Shown here piece by piece: positions 11,611 to 24,554 of a stretch of DNA of 64,000 nucleotides. Within the stretch, counting starts at the first letter, position 1, and each line of letters starts with the position of its first letter. Both the position numbers and the translations under genes were made by a program. The notes beneath the pieces were generated by a model. It saw only the letters and a list, made by a program, of their open reading frames with translations, was not told the origin of the DNA and searched no databases. The DNA lies in contig JAJTTP010000001.1 of assembly GCA_023313575.1 (NCBI GenBank), positions 2,232,001-2,296,000 of the forward strand. Reading direction: 5' to 3'. Source of the DNA: Eutypella sp. D-1 (Eukaryota; Ascomycota; Sordariomycetes; Xylariales; Diatrypaceae).

Positions 11611-13646
11611 ACCAGAGGAGCCCGGGAGAAGAGAAACTCCTGGCGTTGCTTTTTTTCTTTTCTTTCCGTGGCAGCGGTGACTCCTTTCATACGAGATGCG
11701 AAGGAGTCTCGACGTATATTCGCTGGTTTGGTCAACCACGGAGGGCTACGAATATCTTCCCCAGGTACAGAGGAGACGCTGGCGAGGGGAACAAAATAGC
11801 TGGTTGTCGTGCGTCCACTTAAGACGGCGGCGGACGGCGGCGGAGGAGTTGTTCATTGGCTTTTTTTTTTCTCTCTTCCTCTCTCTTTTTCCCCTCCATC
11901 TCAGCATAGCCTCGGAGTTGCAGGCGCATATAACTTTGTTTTTTTATACCGATATCATTGCGTATTATTATAGGATTCTTCTTGTTTCCTATTTGCTTTA
12001 CACCCCTCGCTTTCTACTACTACTACTACTACTACATACCCCCCCCCCCCCCCCAAATCTTGCACCGAGATAAATCCATCCGGTGTGACGAGTCTGCTCG
12101 CGGTGGCAGCAGCAGCAGAGCAGGTTAGAGAGAACGGATGGCAGGATGGATGGATGGATAGGTAGATGAATGGATGGATATCATCACCGCCCTCACACAC
12201 ACAGACATGGAAGAGGAGGGGGAAAATATAACCAGCCATGATAATGATAACTGATATCCATGTCGCCGTCATCGAAGTGTGTGAACTGCCCCCGGGCTAA
12301 TGAATGAGCGCCGTCTCAAGTAAATGTATATTATACCACCAGCCCAGATCCCAGGGGCCGGGAGAAGGTAGGTAAGCTAAGTACTTAGGACAAGAGGAGT
12401 TGCATACTCGTCCAGAACGGGCCCGGTAGGTACCTAGGTAGAGGAACACGACCATACACCCAGCCCGTCACCAGGCCATCAAGCTTTAGCACACACGTCC
12501 ATGGGGGGACACAGTAGGTAGTGGATGTCTATTCATTCCGTCTGTAGCCTGTAGGGGTACTTAGGCATGACACTTACCAGCTCAACCCACCTCCACCTTT
12601 AACCTCCTCCTCTTCCTCCTGCCTAACTTCTCACGTATAAGCCCGCAATATATGCATCCTTGGTACACTGTACTTCGTGTATACATGAGTATGTGGCTCA
12701 GGTAGAAAAAGTCACGGACCATGACGGCGTTTATGACGAGTAGCAGTTGAATGTAGGTTAGTCTTACCAGACTAGCTGACTACTTCCTTGGGGGATAAGT
12801 AAGAGTATATATATGTACCTATATGCCACCTGCCCCAACCCCCTTCCTTCGCCCAGTTAACTCCATATTCCCCCTTCTCGTCCCAACAGCCGGCCCCCCG
12901 TCTTCACCCCCTTTCCAGTATCAACCGGTCTTTACATGACCACCAGTATCTATTCATGGAACCCCGAGGCGGGGTTTTTTTTTACCACCAGTGAGAGAGA
13001 AAGAATAAGGTGATAAAGCAAGACGACAGAAATCATAAGACATGTAGAAGAAAGAAAGACAGAAAAAAAAGGGAAGAAGAAAAAAAAGGGAAGAAGAAAA
13101 AAAGAAGAAGAGACACGGAAAAGAATCCAGGACTCGAGAACCGCGAGGCCGGCTTTGCTATGATTTGCTTTTCTTCGCTTCGCTTGCTTTGCTTATTTCA
13201 GACCGCCCGTAAGATACCACGTGAAAAGAAAAAACTCCGTCCATCCCTCCATCCATCAATTTTATCCTTCCGTCCATACACGCCATCCGTTGGTGTAGGG
13301 AGAGCTTAAAATGGGGAGGGGTCAAAATGTGATCCCACGGTTGAGAATGCACAAGAAAAGATAGGTAAATATAAATAAATAGAAATGTTCGAGAATCACC
13401 AACGTAGATGATGTGCTATGGGCTTTCCGTGACATGGAAAAAAATACACACGAGGAATGTCTCGGGAGTGTCGCCGAGCAGTCGCGCCCTCGTATCCGCC
13501 GAGCGTGAGTAGGTAGGTAGACGGGAAGAGTTTGAACGAGCAGGGAAAAGAAACGTATATACCAAAGACCGACACCCGGGCACCATAGTCATGCCCAACC
13601 ACCTATAACAGATGGCAGACGCCTCGGTCGTCCCTCCCTCCATCCC
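11611..13646. repeat. Convergent 3' intergenic region with simple repeats
   Basis: This lies between the ends of the TAF3-like gene (+) and the F-box gene (-). It holds a (TAC)n run at about 12014-12035 followed by a C run of about 16, GGAT-type repeats at 12140-12180, a palindromic GGTACCTAGG patch near 12427-12440, and purine-rich A/G tracts at 13040-13110. No reading frame with recognisable similarity was found. Confidence 0.55.
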
Positions 13647-16600
13647 TCACATGACGACGCACTTCTTCTTACTCAACGTGGCGATACTACCGCCGGGAGG
13701 CAGCGAGACGTCGGTCCAGCCGCCAGCGGCGGTACCCTCGCCATCGGGGCCGTCCCTCCGCTGCTGCTCCTTGTTCTTCTTGCGGCCGGTCCAGCCACGC
13801 GTCTTGGCGTCGAGGATATTCTTAGCAGCGCTCCTGCGCGCGCGGCTCTGTCTCCGCGATAGGCTGGTGTGGTGGCGCAGCGCCGAGGCCGTCAGGGGCT
13901 GCGAGGCCGTCAGCGACAGGCCGGTGCCGTCATTGTCGCCGTCTCCATTAGGCCTTAGTATGGCGGACGTCGTCGCGGGGCGCGGGTGCCGCGGCACTGG
14001 CGCGTGCAGCACCGGCTCTGAGGTGCCGGCGAAATGGTGGCGCTGATAGGGGCCGGCGGGTCGCTGGTCCGGCCCATCATAAACCCCTGATACTCCCCTC
14101 GGCGTGCTGATGATGAGCGGCAGGTCCGGCACCGCGGTAGGCGGCGGCGGAGGGCTAAGCCCCGGCACGGCTACGCTGTGCCGGTAGGCTGCTCGGCTCT
14201 CGTCGTTCCGTGCATAGCCCCCGCTCGTTCGTATACGTGGCGCCTGGAAGACCCCAGAGGCGCGGCGGGGCGGCGGACTGCCTTCCTGCCTATGCTCCAG
14301 ACTTGCTAGCTGATGGGGTAGAGGCAGCGGGGGTAACGAGGCAGCCATCATTTCGTCAATTTTCGCAGTCGTTGGTGGTGCCGAGCGGGGATATTCGTCT
14401 GCCGCCGCCGCCGACGTCGACGCCGGCGCGACCCGTGGTTCCGGAGGCGCTCTTGGCCACGTCTGAGCATTGGAGAGCCTTCGAATGCTCGGGCTCATTT
14501 TGACGTGGTCTCCGTTTTGCCGTAAATCGTCCATTTCTTCCTGCGGGGGTAACGATGACGCAAGAGCATTAGTATATCCGGGATCTTCGACGGGATCCTC
14601 GGCCAACCTCTCCATGGTCCGATAAGAATCAGACGAGATCGGTGTGCTCTCGACCGCAGAGGCGGCACCTGCGGATGTCTCTTCGGCAGATGTCTGTTGG
14701 GGACTAGGTCGTTCCGGGGTCCGCATAGCCCGGGGTTGGTGAGTAGTGCGAGGGGAACGTGGAGGGGTTGCATCATAGATATCCTCTTCATATTCTTGTC
14801 GATTACTATGTAGCGATGGACTCGTCATCGGCCTCTCTAAATTTACTTCACTCGTGGAGGGTCTGCTGATACTCGTCGAGTCACTTGCTATCCGTTGATG
14901 AGGGCCGTGTGGGTGCCACGACGTACGGTTTCGCAATCCCCTCGTGGGTGAGGTTTGTAAGCGGGGTAATTCTGGTCGATGTGAGGTAAAGGGAGGCGGC
15001 GGCGGTTGGTGAGACGGGGGCTGAGGGACGTTGAATGGCTGCCCAATTGGTACACCTGAGATAGCGGTATGCCTCAGGAATGCGGGCAAATCACTCGGAT
15101 CTACTTCTTTCGTATATGGGGGCGGCGGTGGTACCCAATTGTCGGCGTCACTCTCATGTGGATGTTCAGCCCGGCCATCTGCTCGCCGGTATGGCACAGG
15201 GCCAGCTACCGGAGGCTCAGGGTTTCGTCGGCGGTTGACAGCAGCAGCAGTAGCGGCGCGACGAAGCGTATTTCCGGAGCGGGGATTTGCATGGGCATAA
15301 GGGGCATCTAGTGCCTCTTGAGCCTCCTCGAGTGAGACTTCTGTCTCATCCTGCTGAGGATGGGTTCCGTTGCGTGCAGTGGGCATAGGTCGGGGGACCA
15401 GCGGGTCTTCGGTGGAGGGAAGACCGGGAAGCGGCGGTGGCGGCGAGAGTAGCTGATCTACATGATGAGAGGCCGCCGTCGTCGCGGACCGCATCACTCC
15501 GCTCCTCCTATTTCGTGCTACAGTCCTTCTACGAACTATAGCAACCTCAGTGTCGAGGTCTCGGGATTCCTCCTCCAAAACCTCCGGCTCCTGCGTGCCT
15601 ACTTCAATAGTGATGTACTCATGTTCGCCATCCTGAACTCCATAATCAAAGTCCAAGATTGTAATTCTTCCACCGTCGACGAAATCTATGCCATCCTCTT
15701 CGGTGATAGGTTTGGCCGGCAATACACCTCGCGCGGCAATAATCAGGCGTTCCTGTGAAGACTGCGCTCCATAACCAAGAACCCACTTCACAGTACTAAC
15801 ATTATCCAATTCAGCGATCTTGCAGCCGCTCACAAATGTGTTCCGGTACTTATCGCATAGCAACTGCCATTGTGGGACTCTGCCGTGCTCGGTGTCGATG
15901 GGTCGCGATGGTGAACGCACCGAGATGCCGCTATTCCTCCGGTGTAAGCCTTGCTGCTGCGTGGTGGCATCGGACATCATGGTGTTATTTTCGGGAATAG
16001 CCTCGAGATCCTCAGGTATGCCATATAGCCAGATATCCCGGCCGTCAAAACCCGCAGAAACGAGTTCGCCGCAGTAGCTAGCAGCGGGTAATGTGCAAGG
16101 CACCAGAGGTCCTGGTGAGTTCGCCGCAGGGATAGGGCCGGTAAAGTAGGTAGTACCATTTCGCAAATCGTCTATGCGCACGGCGCGGAACGTCTCGAAG
16201 CTCCTATCGTATGTAAAGGTCCAAGCGGCCTCGACCGAGCTCGACTCTTGTAGAAGCACAGCATGGCTACAGTCACGACTCGAGTTCGGGAACAGGATAG
16301 AAGTGGTCCACATAGGACTAATATTGTCCCCTGCAGCCTGATTGCCGGGATCGTAGTAAGGAGCGGTTAGGATGACGGTATTGGACGGCTGGGAGTTCGT
16401 TGTGGTTCCGAGCAGCTGGGTTCCATCAAAGGAGAATGCCAAAGAGTCGACGCCGTCACACTTGACGGACCGGCGATCGGTTGGAAGAGCTCCAGGGGTG
16501 ATAGAGGAAACCTCGATACCACTCTCATACGCAGCTGCTAGAACACTGCCACAAGGGGATAGGGCAATGGCACGAGGTGAGTTGTCCAGGATCAGGCATT

Positions 16601-17535
16601 GCTTTCGGCGCGGTGGAGATTGTTCAAGGTCATAGAGGTCAATCTGCATGTCAGTAGACAAGACCGCCAACAGACTGCCATTGTCCAAGATACACGTGGA
16701 CGCGGGTCGGCGCAGGATCTTAAGCTCCCTCTTCACGATGATCTCCGGTTGCCTGACATCAAGGATGTATATGCGCGAGGAGTTGTAGGCTAGAAGATGG
16801 TGGCCTAAGGGAGATGGGCTGAACTGCAATCCCTCGCCGCCAGGAGCGGAAGACGAACTAATGGAGTTGGATATAAGCTTGATAGTGGTTTTCTTAGGGC
16901 GTAAGTAGGCCTCAAAGAGGTTTCTCTTGACCTCACGAGCGAAAAGACGGCGCAGTTTAGGTAGGCTCTCGTCATCGACCACGGCGACGGAGGAAGATAG
17001 AGCACCGTGGCTTGCGGCGTAGGAATCGCATCGCGAAAGGTGATGCGCATAGAGTTGGGCTTGCTGGGAGATGCGCCTCCATTTCGAATTTAGTAGAACG
17101 AGGGACGCGAACGAGTCAGGATCGGTTAGTTGTAGGATCCTAATAATTGTTGATCTAGTGTTAATATCCTACTTAGGTAGGTATATAAAAATAAAAATGG
17201 TGGTGTTAAGCTAGGATAGGACTTCGTTCGCTCTCGACTCACTGCTGGATGATCTCGTCTGGTAAAAGGTCAAAAGCAGAAGGGACTTTTTCGGCTGGCT
17301 CTTCTATCGTTGGATTCTCTGTTGTTGGTGTTGTTGTTGTTGACGACTTGTCGAATGATTCCTGTCTCGTCATTTTGTGGTCGGTCGCTCCATGCTCTGT
17401 GATTTTTTCCTCTTCTGCTTTTGTCTCGACAGACCCTATAGGCGATTTCTCGTCCACAGGCATACCGGGCGATATATCGTTCATTTCGGGCGCCGGTGAA
17501 GACGACGAACGAGACGGGGTTCGGATCGCGGTCAT
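13647..17535 (-). CDS. F-box / beta-propeller protein with C-terminal CaaX box
   Basis: Two exons, 17535-17243 and 17139-13647, are joined by a 103-bp intron (donor GTGAGT, acceptor TTATTAG), giving 1261 residues. The long second exon has no ATG at its open 5' end. Splicing to the upstream frame creates an F-box near residues 86-130 (FDLLPDEIIQQ joined to ILQLTDPDSFASLVLLNSKW), whose halves lie in different exons. Residues ~160-590 resemble a WD40-type propeller (STDMQIDLYDLEQ, SPRAIALSPCGSVLAAAYES, DSLAFSFDGTQLLGTT). The rest is a long disordered Pro/Ser/Arg region with a PPPY motif near residue 773. The protein ends KKKCVVM, a polybasic stretch plus a CaaX box predicting farnesylation. Family knowledge suggests an SCF substrate receptor, here possibly membrane-attached. 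The substrate is unknown and no gene name was recognised. Confidence 0.85.
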
Positions 17536-20500
17536 CTTGAATCAAAGTTCCAAGTTCCAAGTGTCAAAGAAATAAAAAAATAAAATATATAATAAAAGGG
17601 AAAGGAAAGAGAGAAAGAATCACCCTGATATCTTTCCTCGATACCGCGGATCTGGGTCGGGTCGGGTCGGCTGCTCAACAAGGATGACTTGTAAGGAGTT
17701 TGACTTATCGAGAGCGCTTCCGTCCGTCTGGGTATCTCAAGTCGTTGTCTTTTTCTCAGATTTGTATTTCGCTATGCCATGATTTTGTCGGTTATCACCG
17801 TACCCGTTGCAGGTATGCAGGCTATTGCCCGAGACTTCTTTTTCTCCTCTATGGGAAGCCGCGATAATAACCTTTCTGGCTCTCTCACGCTCTTTCTCCG
17901 TCTCTATGCTTTCTGTCTTTCTGTGTCTCTCCCCCCCTTTCTTATTACCTTTTCAGGCGGGGGAAGGAATCGGAGGCCAGATCAATTGATTGGGGAGGGG
18001 GGAGGGTCGAGGGGGGTGGATTGTGAGATGTAACACAAACAAACCAAACCAATACATCCACCTGGGGCATCCATAGGAACCTTGGAAGTATGTAGCTGTT
18101 GCAGTTGTAGTAAATTCGCCGTCCATGAAATTCGCCTGAGACCCCTTGAGACGTATTCCAGGTTCCAATATGATTTGATTGTACGGGCTGAACTGAACGG
18201 ACGGCAGGTAGCCTGGAGGAGGTAGGATAGTATAGGTACTTTAAGTACACATACCTGCGAAGATACACATCCTCTTAACCTCCCAAGGCTTCCCAGGTTA
18301 GATATACGGCATGTACGGGGATGTAACTATACCGATGGGATGTATACTATGCATGTAAGTATGTACATACATAAACCTACATCCATGCCCACCCATGTAC
18401 ATCCTGGACAGCCTACCTAGTACGTGTAGTACATATTATCCTACCTATTTCCGACGTGGATGCACCTGCGCAACCATGGATGTCGGTACATCGAGGGCCC
18501 GGGGATGATATAGATAATTTGATATTAATATGGAAAAGAAAAGAAGAAGGGGCAAAGCCTCTTATCAGCCTACGTACTTTACTTACGAACCAATCCAAGC
18601 CAGTTACGGTAACGGTAGGATTTTAGGTGCCTTATGTAATTTTCCTACCCGTGAGATCGACCGTATAGCGGCTTAAAGTGGCCTAAAGCACGAACCTTAG
18701 CGACCTAGCGACCTATCTCAAGCTTACCTACCTAGGCTGGTAGGTACCCATACTTAAGATGTCATAGGCCCAGTCCAAAGGATTTCGGACACCAATCAGT
18801 GACAGCCTAGCCTCTAAGGCCTCCCCAAGGCCTCCCGGCCTGCTATAAAGTCCCCGGGGCCCCGTTCAGTTCGGTTCGGTATGGTTTTAGGGGCGTTCGC
18901 ATTCCCCGTATTGAATGTTTCTAGTTTTAACTGGATGGTTGGTGGTCGGGCTTGATTGCCTATCGTAGTATTATTCTCGACTTTGAAATTAACAACTCGC
19001 GAAGGAGTAGTTTGCAACCTCGTATAACGCCGAGCCTTTCGCCGATAATACCAACATACGTAACGGCTCCCAACCGAGCCACAATATACTTGCCCTATTA
19101 CGGATGCCCAGTTGCCAGTCACCTACCCCCGGCTGCTATTAAGGCTACCAAGGGGGAGGGGGCGCGGGGGCCGGCAAAAGTCATGCTCGACCGTGGCTGC
19201 TGTCGGCCCGGGCTACTACTATGTACTAGGTATATAAGGCAGAAGGCATTGGGCATTGGGGAGTCTTGAAACTCTAGGTCGGTCAGAGACAAGGTTATGA
19301 TCAAGCCGAACTGTTATAGTGCCTCCTACCTACCTAAGTAGGGAGGTAGCTAGGTAGATAGGTAATCTGGTATAGGCCATGAGCGCGAGGTGATCAATAC
19401 TACAAGTTGCCTACTGCTACCAGAAAGCCGGGGTTAGTTTCGGTACTTGGCAGCTGATGTCAGATCAAATAAGGATATACTATTCTGGCCTCATGGATGT
19501 ATGTTAAAGGCTGGGAGAGGTAGGCTGAACTGGCTTCCAGTAGATAACCTGACCCTGAATGCATTGAGACTTGTGTCGGGTTGGTCCGAAGATAATACCA
19601 GCACCAGCTCCATACGCATCTAAATACCTATAACCACCACCTGCATATAACGTAAATATAGGCGGGTAGAGGTATTTCGGCAACCTTAGTGTGGATGTCG
19701 CTGTCTGGCCTATGTAGGCACAAATATTTACTGATCCGAAAACCCGCTATCCGCTACCTGATCGACAGGTCGGTACTTCATCGTTGTGCATGTAGCGTAT
19801 AAACTCGAACTGCCTCCAAGGATGTAGATACTTAGCTATGCACCTACCGTATGGGACATCCACCTGGACGTTGTACAAGCTATGAAACAGGCGTACAGAC
19901 TCAGACAAAGGCCTGTTGATGTTTCTTATCTTGTAGTCCATGGTTTAATCGAAGTTTACATCCACGAATATTACAGGTTGTGGAAGGACGAATGCCTATG
20001 TACTTAGGGTAGTAGTTATCTACTTCGTACGAGGTACATACAAGCATCGGAAAAGACAGCAGCCAACGCCGCGTCCTTTTAAAGGCCCAGAATGCGGGCG
20101 GGCGGACGGGCGGCTGACCCCACCCCATAGAACCCCCGGTACAAATTAGACTAGCCCGTTGCTATTTTTGGACGTATGTACCCGTACCCAGTACAGTACC
20201 TAGGTACATTCATAAGTAATATGGAGTAAATACGTACCGGAAAGTATGCTTCCAGTGCATGCTTACCTATGAGCTTATTCCCATCACCATATCGTCTCCG
20301 TACCTAATGGACGTTGCCGAGATCACCTTGGGGTTTCCCGCCTCTCGTAGCCCGCTGCGCGCCCCTATTCACCATGAAAGACGGAGCCTCGACAGCCTCG
20401 CCTACTTAAGAAGACGGCGAGGCAAGGCCAGCATCAGCATGTTGGGGTCTAGACAGCATCATCCCAACTAGCGCGGTTCGCACGGCGTTGGCCTCGGTGG

Positions 20501-21291
20501 GCCGCTCCTCCTCCGGGCGAGCATCTATTTCACAGAGCCCATCACCACAAACCACCACAACGTCATACTAATAAGAAGCATAAATAACAAAACGGCAGTC
20601 AAGTTATAGAGCCAGAAACAAGTTTCATCCTCTCGGGGGGTTTGTTCATGGCCTCGGATGCTACATACACGTCTTTCGTGGACAGAAGGAATCGGGGCCT
20701 CGAATCTATAATAATCACATCATTTGTGGTGCGATGTATGTGATAGATATACTTTCCCATCGAAGCCTTGAGCAGGAAAGCTCAGGGTTGAACCCCAGGT
20801 CCCAACTCATCCATCCGTGGCTTGCAGGTATAGATCGCAGGACATTTCTGCTTTAGGGAGATGACAAACTTTATCTTAAGACATTCTAGTTTCTTAGGCG
20901 TGTCTTTTTTTCCCCCTACCTGTCAGCTTGTGAGCTTTAGCGCGTTGCCAGCCCTTTGTCATGATGTCAAGTGCAAGTCACGCGGCAGAGTAAATGATAG
21001 TGGTCTCGAGTCCTTCTATTGTGCGCCTCTGCGTAATTAAGCATCTATGCAGTGATCTATGTAGTGATATGACAATTTTCTTTCTTGTGATATCAACGCT
21101 CCAACCCGAATCAACCTCGAATCGCATAGGTGCCAGCCAGTACATGTAGCCCATCTATAAGTGCATATGGAAGGCGCTTGCATTCGAGTATATAATTGCG
21201 AACCCGCGCCCTATAACCATAGCATTATCACTCAACGCACACCGTGCTTCTCATCAGCAGTCTACGCTGCCCAAGTAGCTATAGCAGCATC
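17536..21291. other. Intergenic, no gene seen (3.8 kb)
   Basis: The left part is the promoter and leader of the F-box gene. It is rich in short TACCTAGG / GTAGGTAC repeats (18720-18750, 19320-19365, 20190-20210) and contains ATGTAC-type repeats around 18340-18410. I found no reading frame with family similarity and no tRNA with intact arms. The 5' leader of the GH15 gene occupies the right end. Confidence 0.5.
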
Positions 21292-24200
21292 ATGGCGACC
21301 TCAACGTGTAATACACTCCACGCCTCCAAGCGGGATAGCACGGGCTACCTGCCCATCGAGAACTACGGAATGATCGGGAACATGAGAACCTGTGCCCTGG
21401 CTAGCATGGACGGTAGTATAGGTAGGCGATGGTCTAGACTCGACAGAACAACATCATATACCTCTTAGGATGACTACGGTGCTGACCTAGATGGCCCCTT
21501 GCTCGAATTAGATTTCATGTGCTGGTAGGTGTACCTAGGTTGTGGTGGCGCCAGCCTGCAGACGGTAGACCCTATCTCGGAACCGTCTGGGTAGCTCGAG
21601 CATGCAAGTACCTTCTCTCTCTCCCTGGACGCGCCATATATACGGGTGAGGTCCGGGGAGGGGGGAGCTCAGGGGCAAAAACGAGAAAGAGCCAGGTCGT
21701 TGAATGCCCTGCGACTGACTGACTCACCATCTCCCACAGGCCGGACTTCGACTCGCCGTCCGTCTTCTGCCGGCTGCTGGACAAGGACAAGGGCGGGTAC
21801 TTCAGCATCGCGCCGCGGGACCCGGCGTCCTGCACGACGAAGCAGCAGTACCTGCCGTCCTCGGCCATCCTGCAGACGCGCTATATCCACGAGAACGGCG
21901 TGGCTGACGTCGTCGACTTCTTCCCGCGCCCCAAGAAGAGCGTTCCCACCGTGCCTCCCTCCGCGGGCGCCAACGCCGCTGGCCCTCGCCGCAGCACTTA
22001 CCGCCGCGCCCCGACTGTCCCCCAGGAACTAAAACAGTGGCTCGTCAGACGCGCCGTGTGCATCCGGGGCGAGCTGACTCTGGGTACGGGAAACTTACAG
22101 CCCCTTATCTGCCTGGATAGGAGGGGTGCACTCGTCAGGTACTCGACTGACCGTGCAGCAAACAGACATCGACGTCTTCCCCGCATTCGACTACGCCAGG
22201 GAGACGCACACGACCACGATCCTGCAGTCGGTGCGCCAGCACGGGGATGCGGAGAGTAAGACCGTCACCTTCCACAGCCCGCACGAGAAGCTGCAGCTCG
22301 ACGTGGTCATCGACGGCGACGATGATGCCACCAGCCATCCAGTCGTCCGCTTCGAGAAGGCGAAGCCGGACGGGATGAAGGGGGAGGGCGTGCGCGCCAA
22401 CATCGCGCTGCGTGAGGGTCAGAGCGTCTCGTTCGTGCTGCGGCGAGACGCGCCCGATGGCGCCACAACCGCCGTCGTCACCTCCGGCGTCGTCGACGCC
22501 CTGCAGCACGACACGCAGCTCTTTTGGTCGCGCTGGCTCTCCCGAATGCACTACCGCGGCAGCTGGCGCGAGGTCGTCTCCCGCAGTCTCATGCTCCTCA
22601 AGATGCTCACATATGAGCCCACCGGCGCCATCGTCGCCGCCCCGACTTTCTCAATCCCCGAGGCCGTAGGCGGGGCGAGGTACGTCAGCCCCACCAATCC
22701 GTTCCTGTTTACCCCTTTACCCACCCAAACCCCTTTCTACCGACCCAGAAAAGAGAAGAGAAGATGAAAGAGCTGTTCACCCTAGATGGACAACGTTATT
22801 CTGACCGTAAGATGGCGCGCAGGAACTGGGACTACCGGTTCTCCTGGATCCGGGACTCGAGCTTCACGATCTACATCCTGCTGCGGATGGGGTTCACAGA
22901 GGAGGCGGACGCGTACATGGAGTTCGTCAACACGATCTTCTCGCGGTCCGCGGCCGAGCAACACGGCCTGCGCGTCATGTACACCATCCGCGGCGAGACG
23001 GAGATCCCGGAAGTGGAGCTCGGCCACCTCGACGGCTACAAGGGCAGCCGCCCCGTCCGCATCGGCAACGGCGCTGCCTCCCACCAGCAGCTCGACATCT
23101 ACGGAGAACTGATGGTAAGGATTGTCGGGTTGGCTGGGCGATTAAGGAAGCGTGAGACCTCGAGCTGATGAATAAATATTAGGACGGCATATACCTCTAT
23201 AACAAATACGGGAAGCCGATCTCTTGGGACACCTGGGTCTCCGTCCGCAAGATGCTAGGTATGCGAACCCCGTCGTGACACGTCTGCCTCAAGATCACCT
23301 GCTAATGCCTCCACAGACTACGTGTTGAATCTGGTGAATGGTAAGTATTTTAGCTAGACACAACAAGTGCGTGTGCTCGCCGGGCTAACCTTTGACCCAA
23401 CTCCGCTCCCGCTAGAACCGGACATGAGCATATGGGAGGTGCGCAACAACAAACAGAACTTTGTGTATTCCAAAGTGATGCTGTGGGTTGCGTTCGATCG
23501 TGGTCTTCGGCTCGCGGAGAAGCGGTGTCTGCCTTGCCCGAACCGGCAGAAGTGGTTAGAGGCGCGGGATAACCTCTATGAGGAGGTCATGGAGAAAGGT
23601 AATCATCCCCCTCCCACCCCTAATAAAGTTTTTCTTCCCCCCTAACTCCATTTTCCTGCCCACGTTCTTTCCCTCACTACCTCCCCTTTCGTATGAGAGA
23701 GAGCTAATCCCAATGCCATCGACTCGACAGGGTACAACAAGGAGCTCCACTCGTTCGTGCAGAGCTACGAGAACAACGGCGTGCTGGACTCGTCGATCCT
23801 CATCGCGCCGCTGGTGTTCTTCGTCACGCCCAACGACCCGCGGTTCCTGAGCACCATGGACCGCATCCTACTGCCGCCGGAGAAGGGCGGGCTTACGAGC
23901 GCCGGGCTCGTCCACCGGTATGACGTCGAGCTCTCCGACGACGGTACGTGACCTACCCACCTACCCACCCACCTACCTACCTACGTATCTCCTTTACCTA
24001 CTCACACCTTGATGTACTACTGGTAACCTCCCGACACTGGGGGCTTGAGATGGTATATCTGATGTTCTGGAGTTTTATGCTACGATGATTCCCTGCTGAC
24101 TGCTGCTGTCATGTACGGGCGGGCGTTTTAGGAGTCGGCGGCCAGGAAGGCGCCTTTAGCATGTGCACGTTCTGGCTCGTGGAAGCGATGACGCGGGCAG

Positions 24201-24554
24201 GAGTCTACGAGCCTGAGTACCTAGCGCGCGCCGTTGATCTATTCGAGAACGTAAGTTGCAGCACTTACTTATTCGTCCCTACACATACTTACCCCCCCAG
24301 CCCCCGCCCGCCCCCTACGATATACATGAACAGACGTATATTTGCAGAAGACAATATCTGACAGGAAACGGTCTTATCGATCTTAGATCCTCAGCTTCTC
24401 AAACCACCTGTCGATGTTTTCGGAGGAGATCGCGCGCAGCGGCGAGCAGCTCGGCAACACGCCGCAGGCCTTCAGCCACCTGGCGCTCGTCAGCGCGGCC
24501 TTTAACCTCGACCGTGCCCTGAGCGCCCAGCAACAATCGCGGGCTCAGCGCTGA
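21292..24554 (+). CDS. Glycoside hydrolase family 15 protein (glucoamylase/trehalase-like, intracellular)
   Basis: Eleven exons: 21292-21421, 21512-21524, 21740-22083, 22166-22679, 22823-23114, 23183-23258, 23317-23340, 23416-23598, 23731-23943, 24132-24250 and 24387-24554, giving 691 residues. Every join keeps phase and rebuilds family motifs: [20 protein letters not shown], then [17 protein letters not shown] (across the 13-nt exon 2), [11 protein letters not shown], and [20 protein letters not shown] at about 334-353. The C-terminal half has [20 protein letters not shown] and [14 protein letters not shown]. This is the long two-part GH15 type (N-terminal beta domain plus alpha/alpha-barrel), in bacteria including trehalases and glucan glucosidases. 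There is no signal peptide, so a cytosolic role in alpha-glucan or trehalose breakdown is inferred; the exact substrate cannot be told. Splice sites were placed by eye; a GC-rich coding bias against AT-richer introns supports them. Confidence 0.87.

Noticed and set aside
22764..23168. Independent start ATGAAAGAG inside the GH15 gene
   Set aside because: The frame is part intron 4 and part exon 5. Family alignment from memory requires the splice at 22679/22823, giving GGARNWDYRF.
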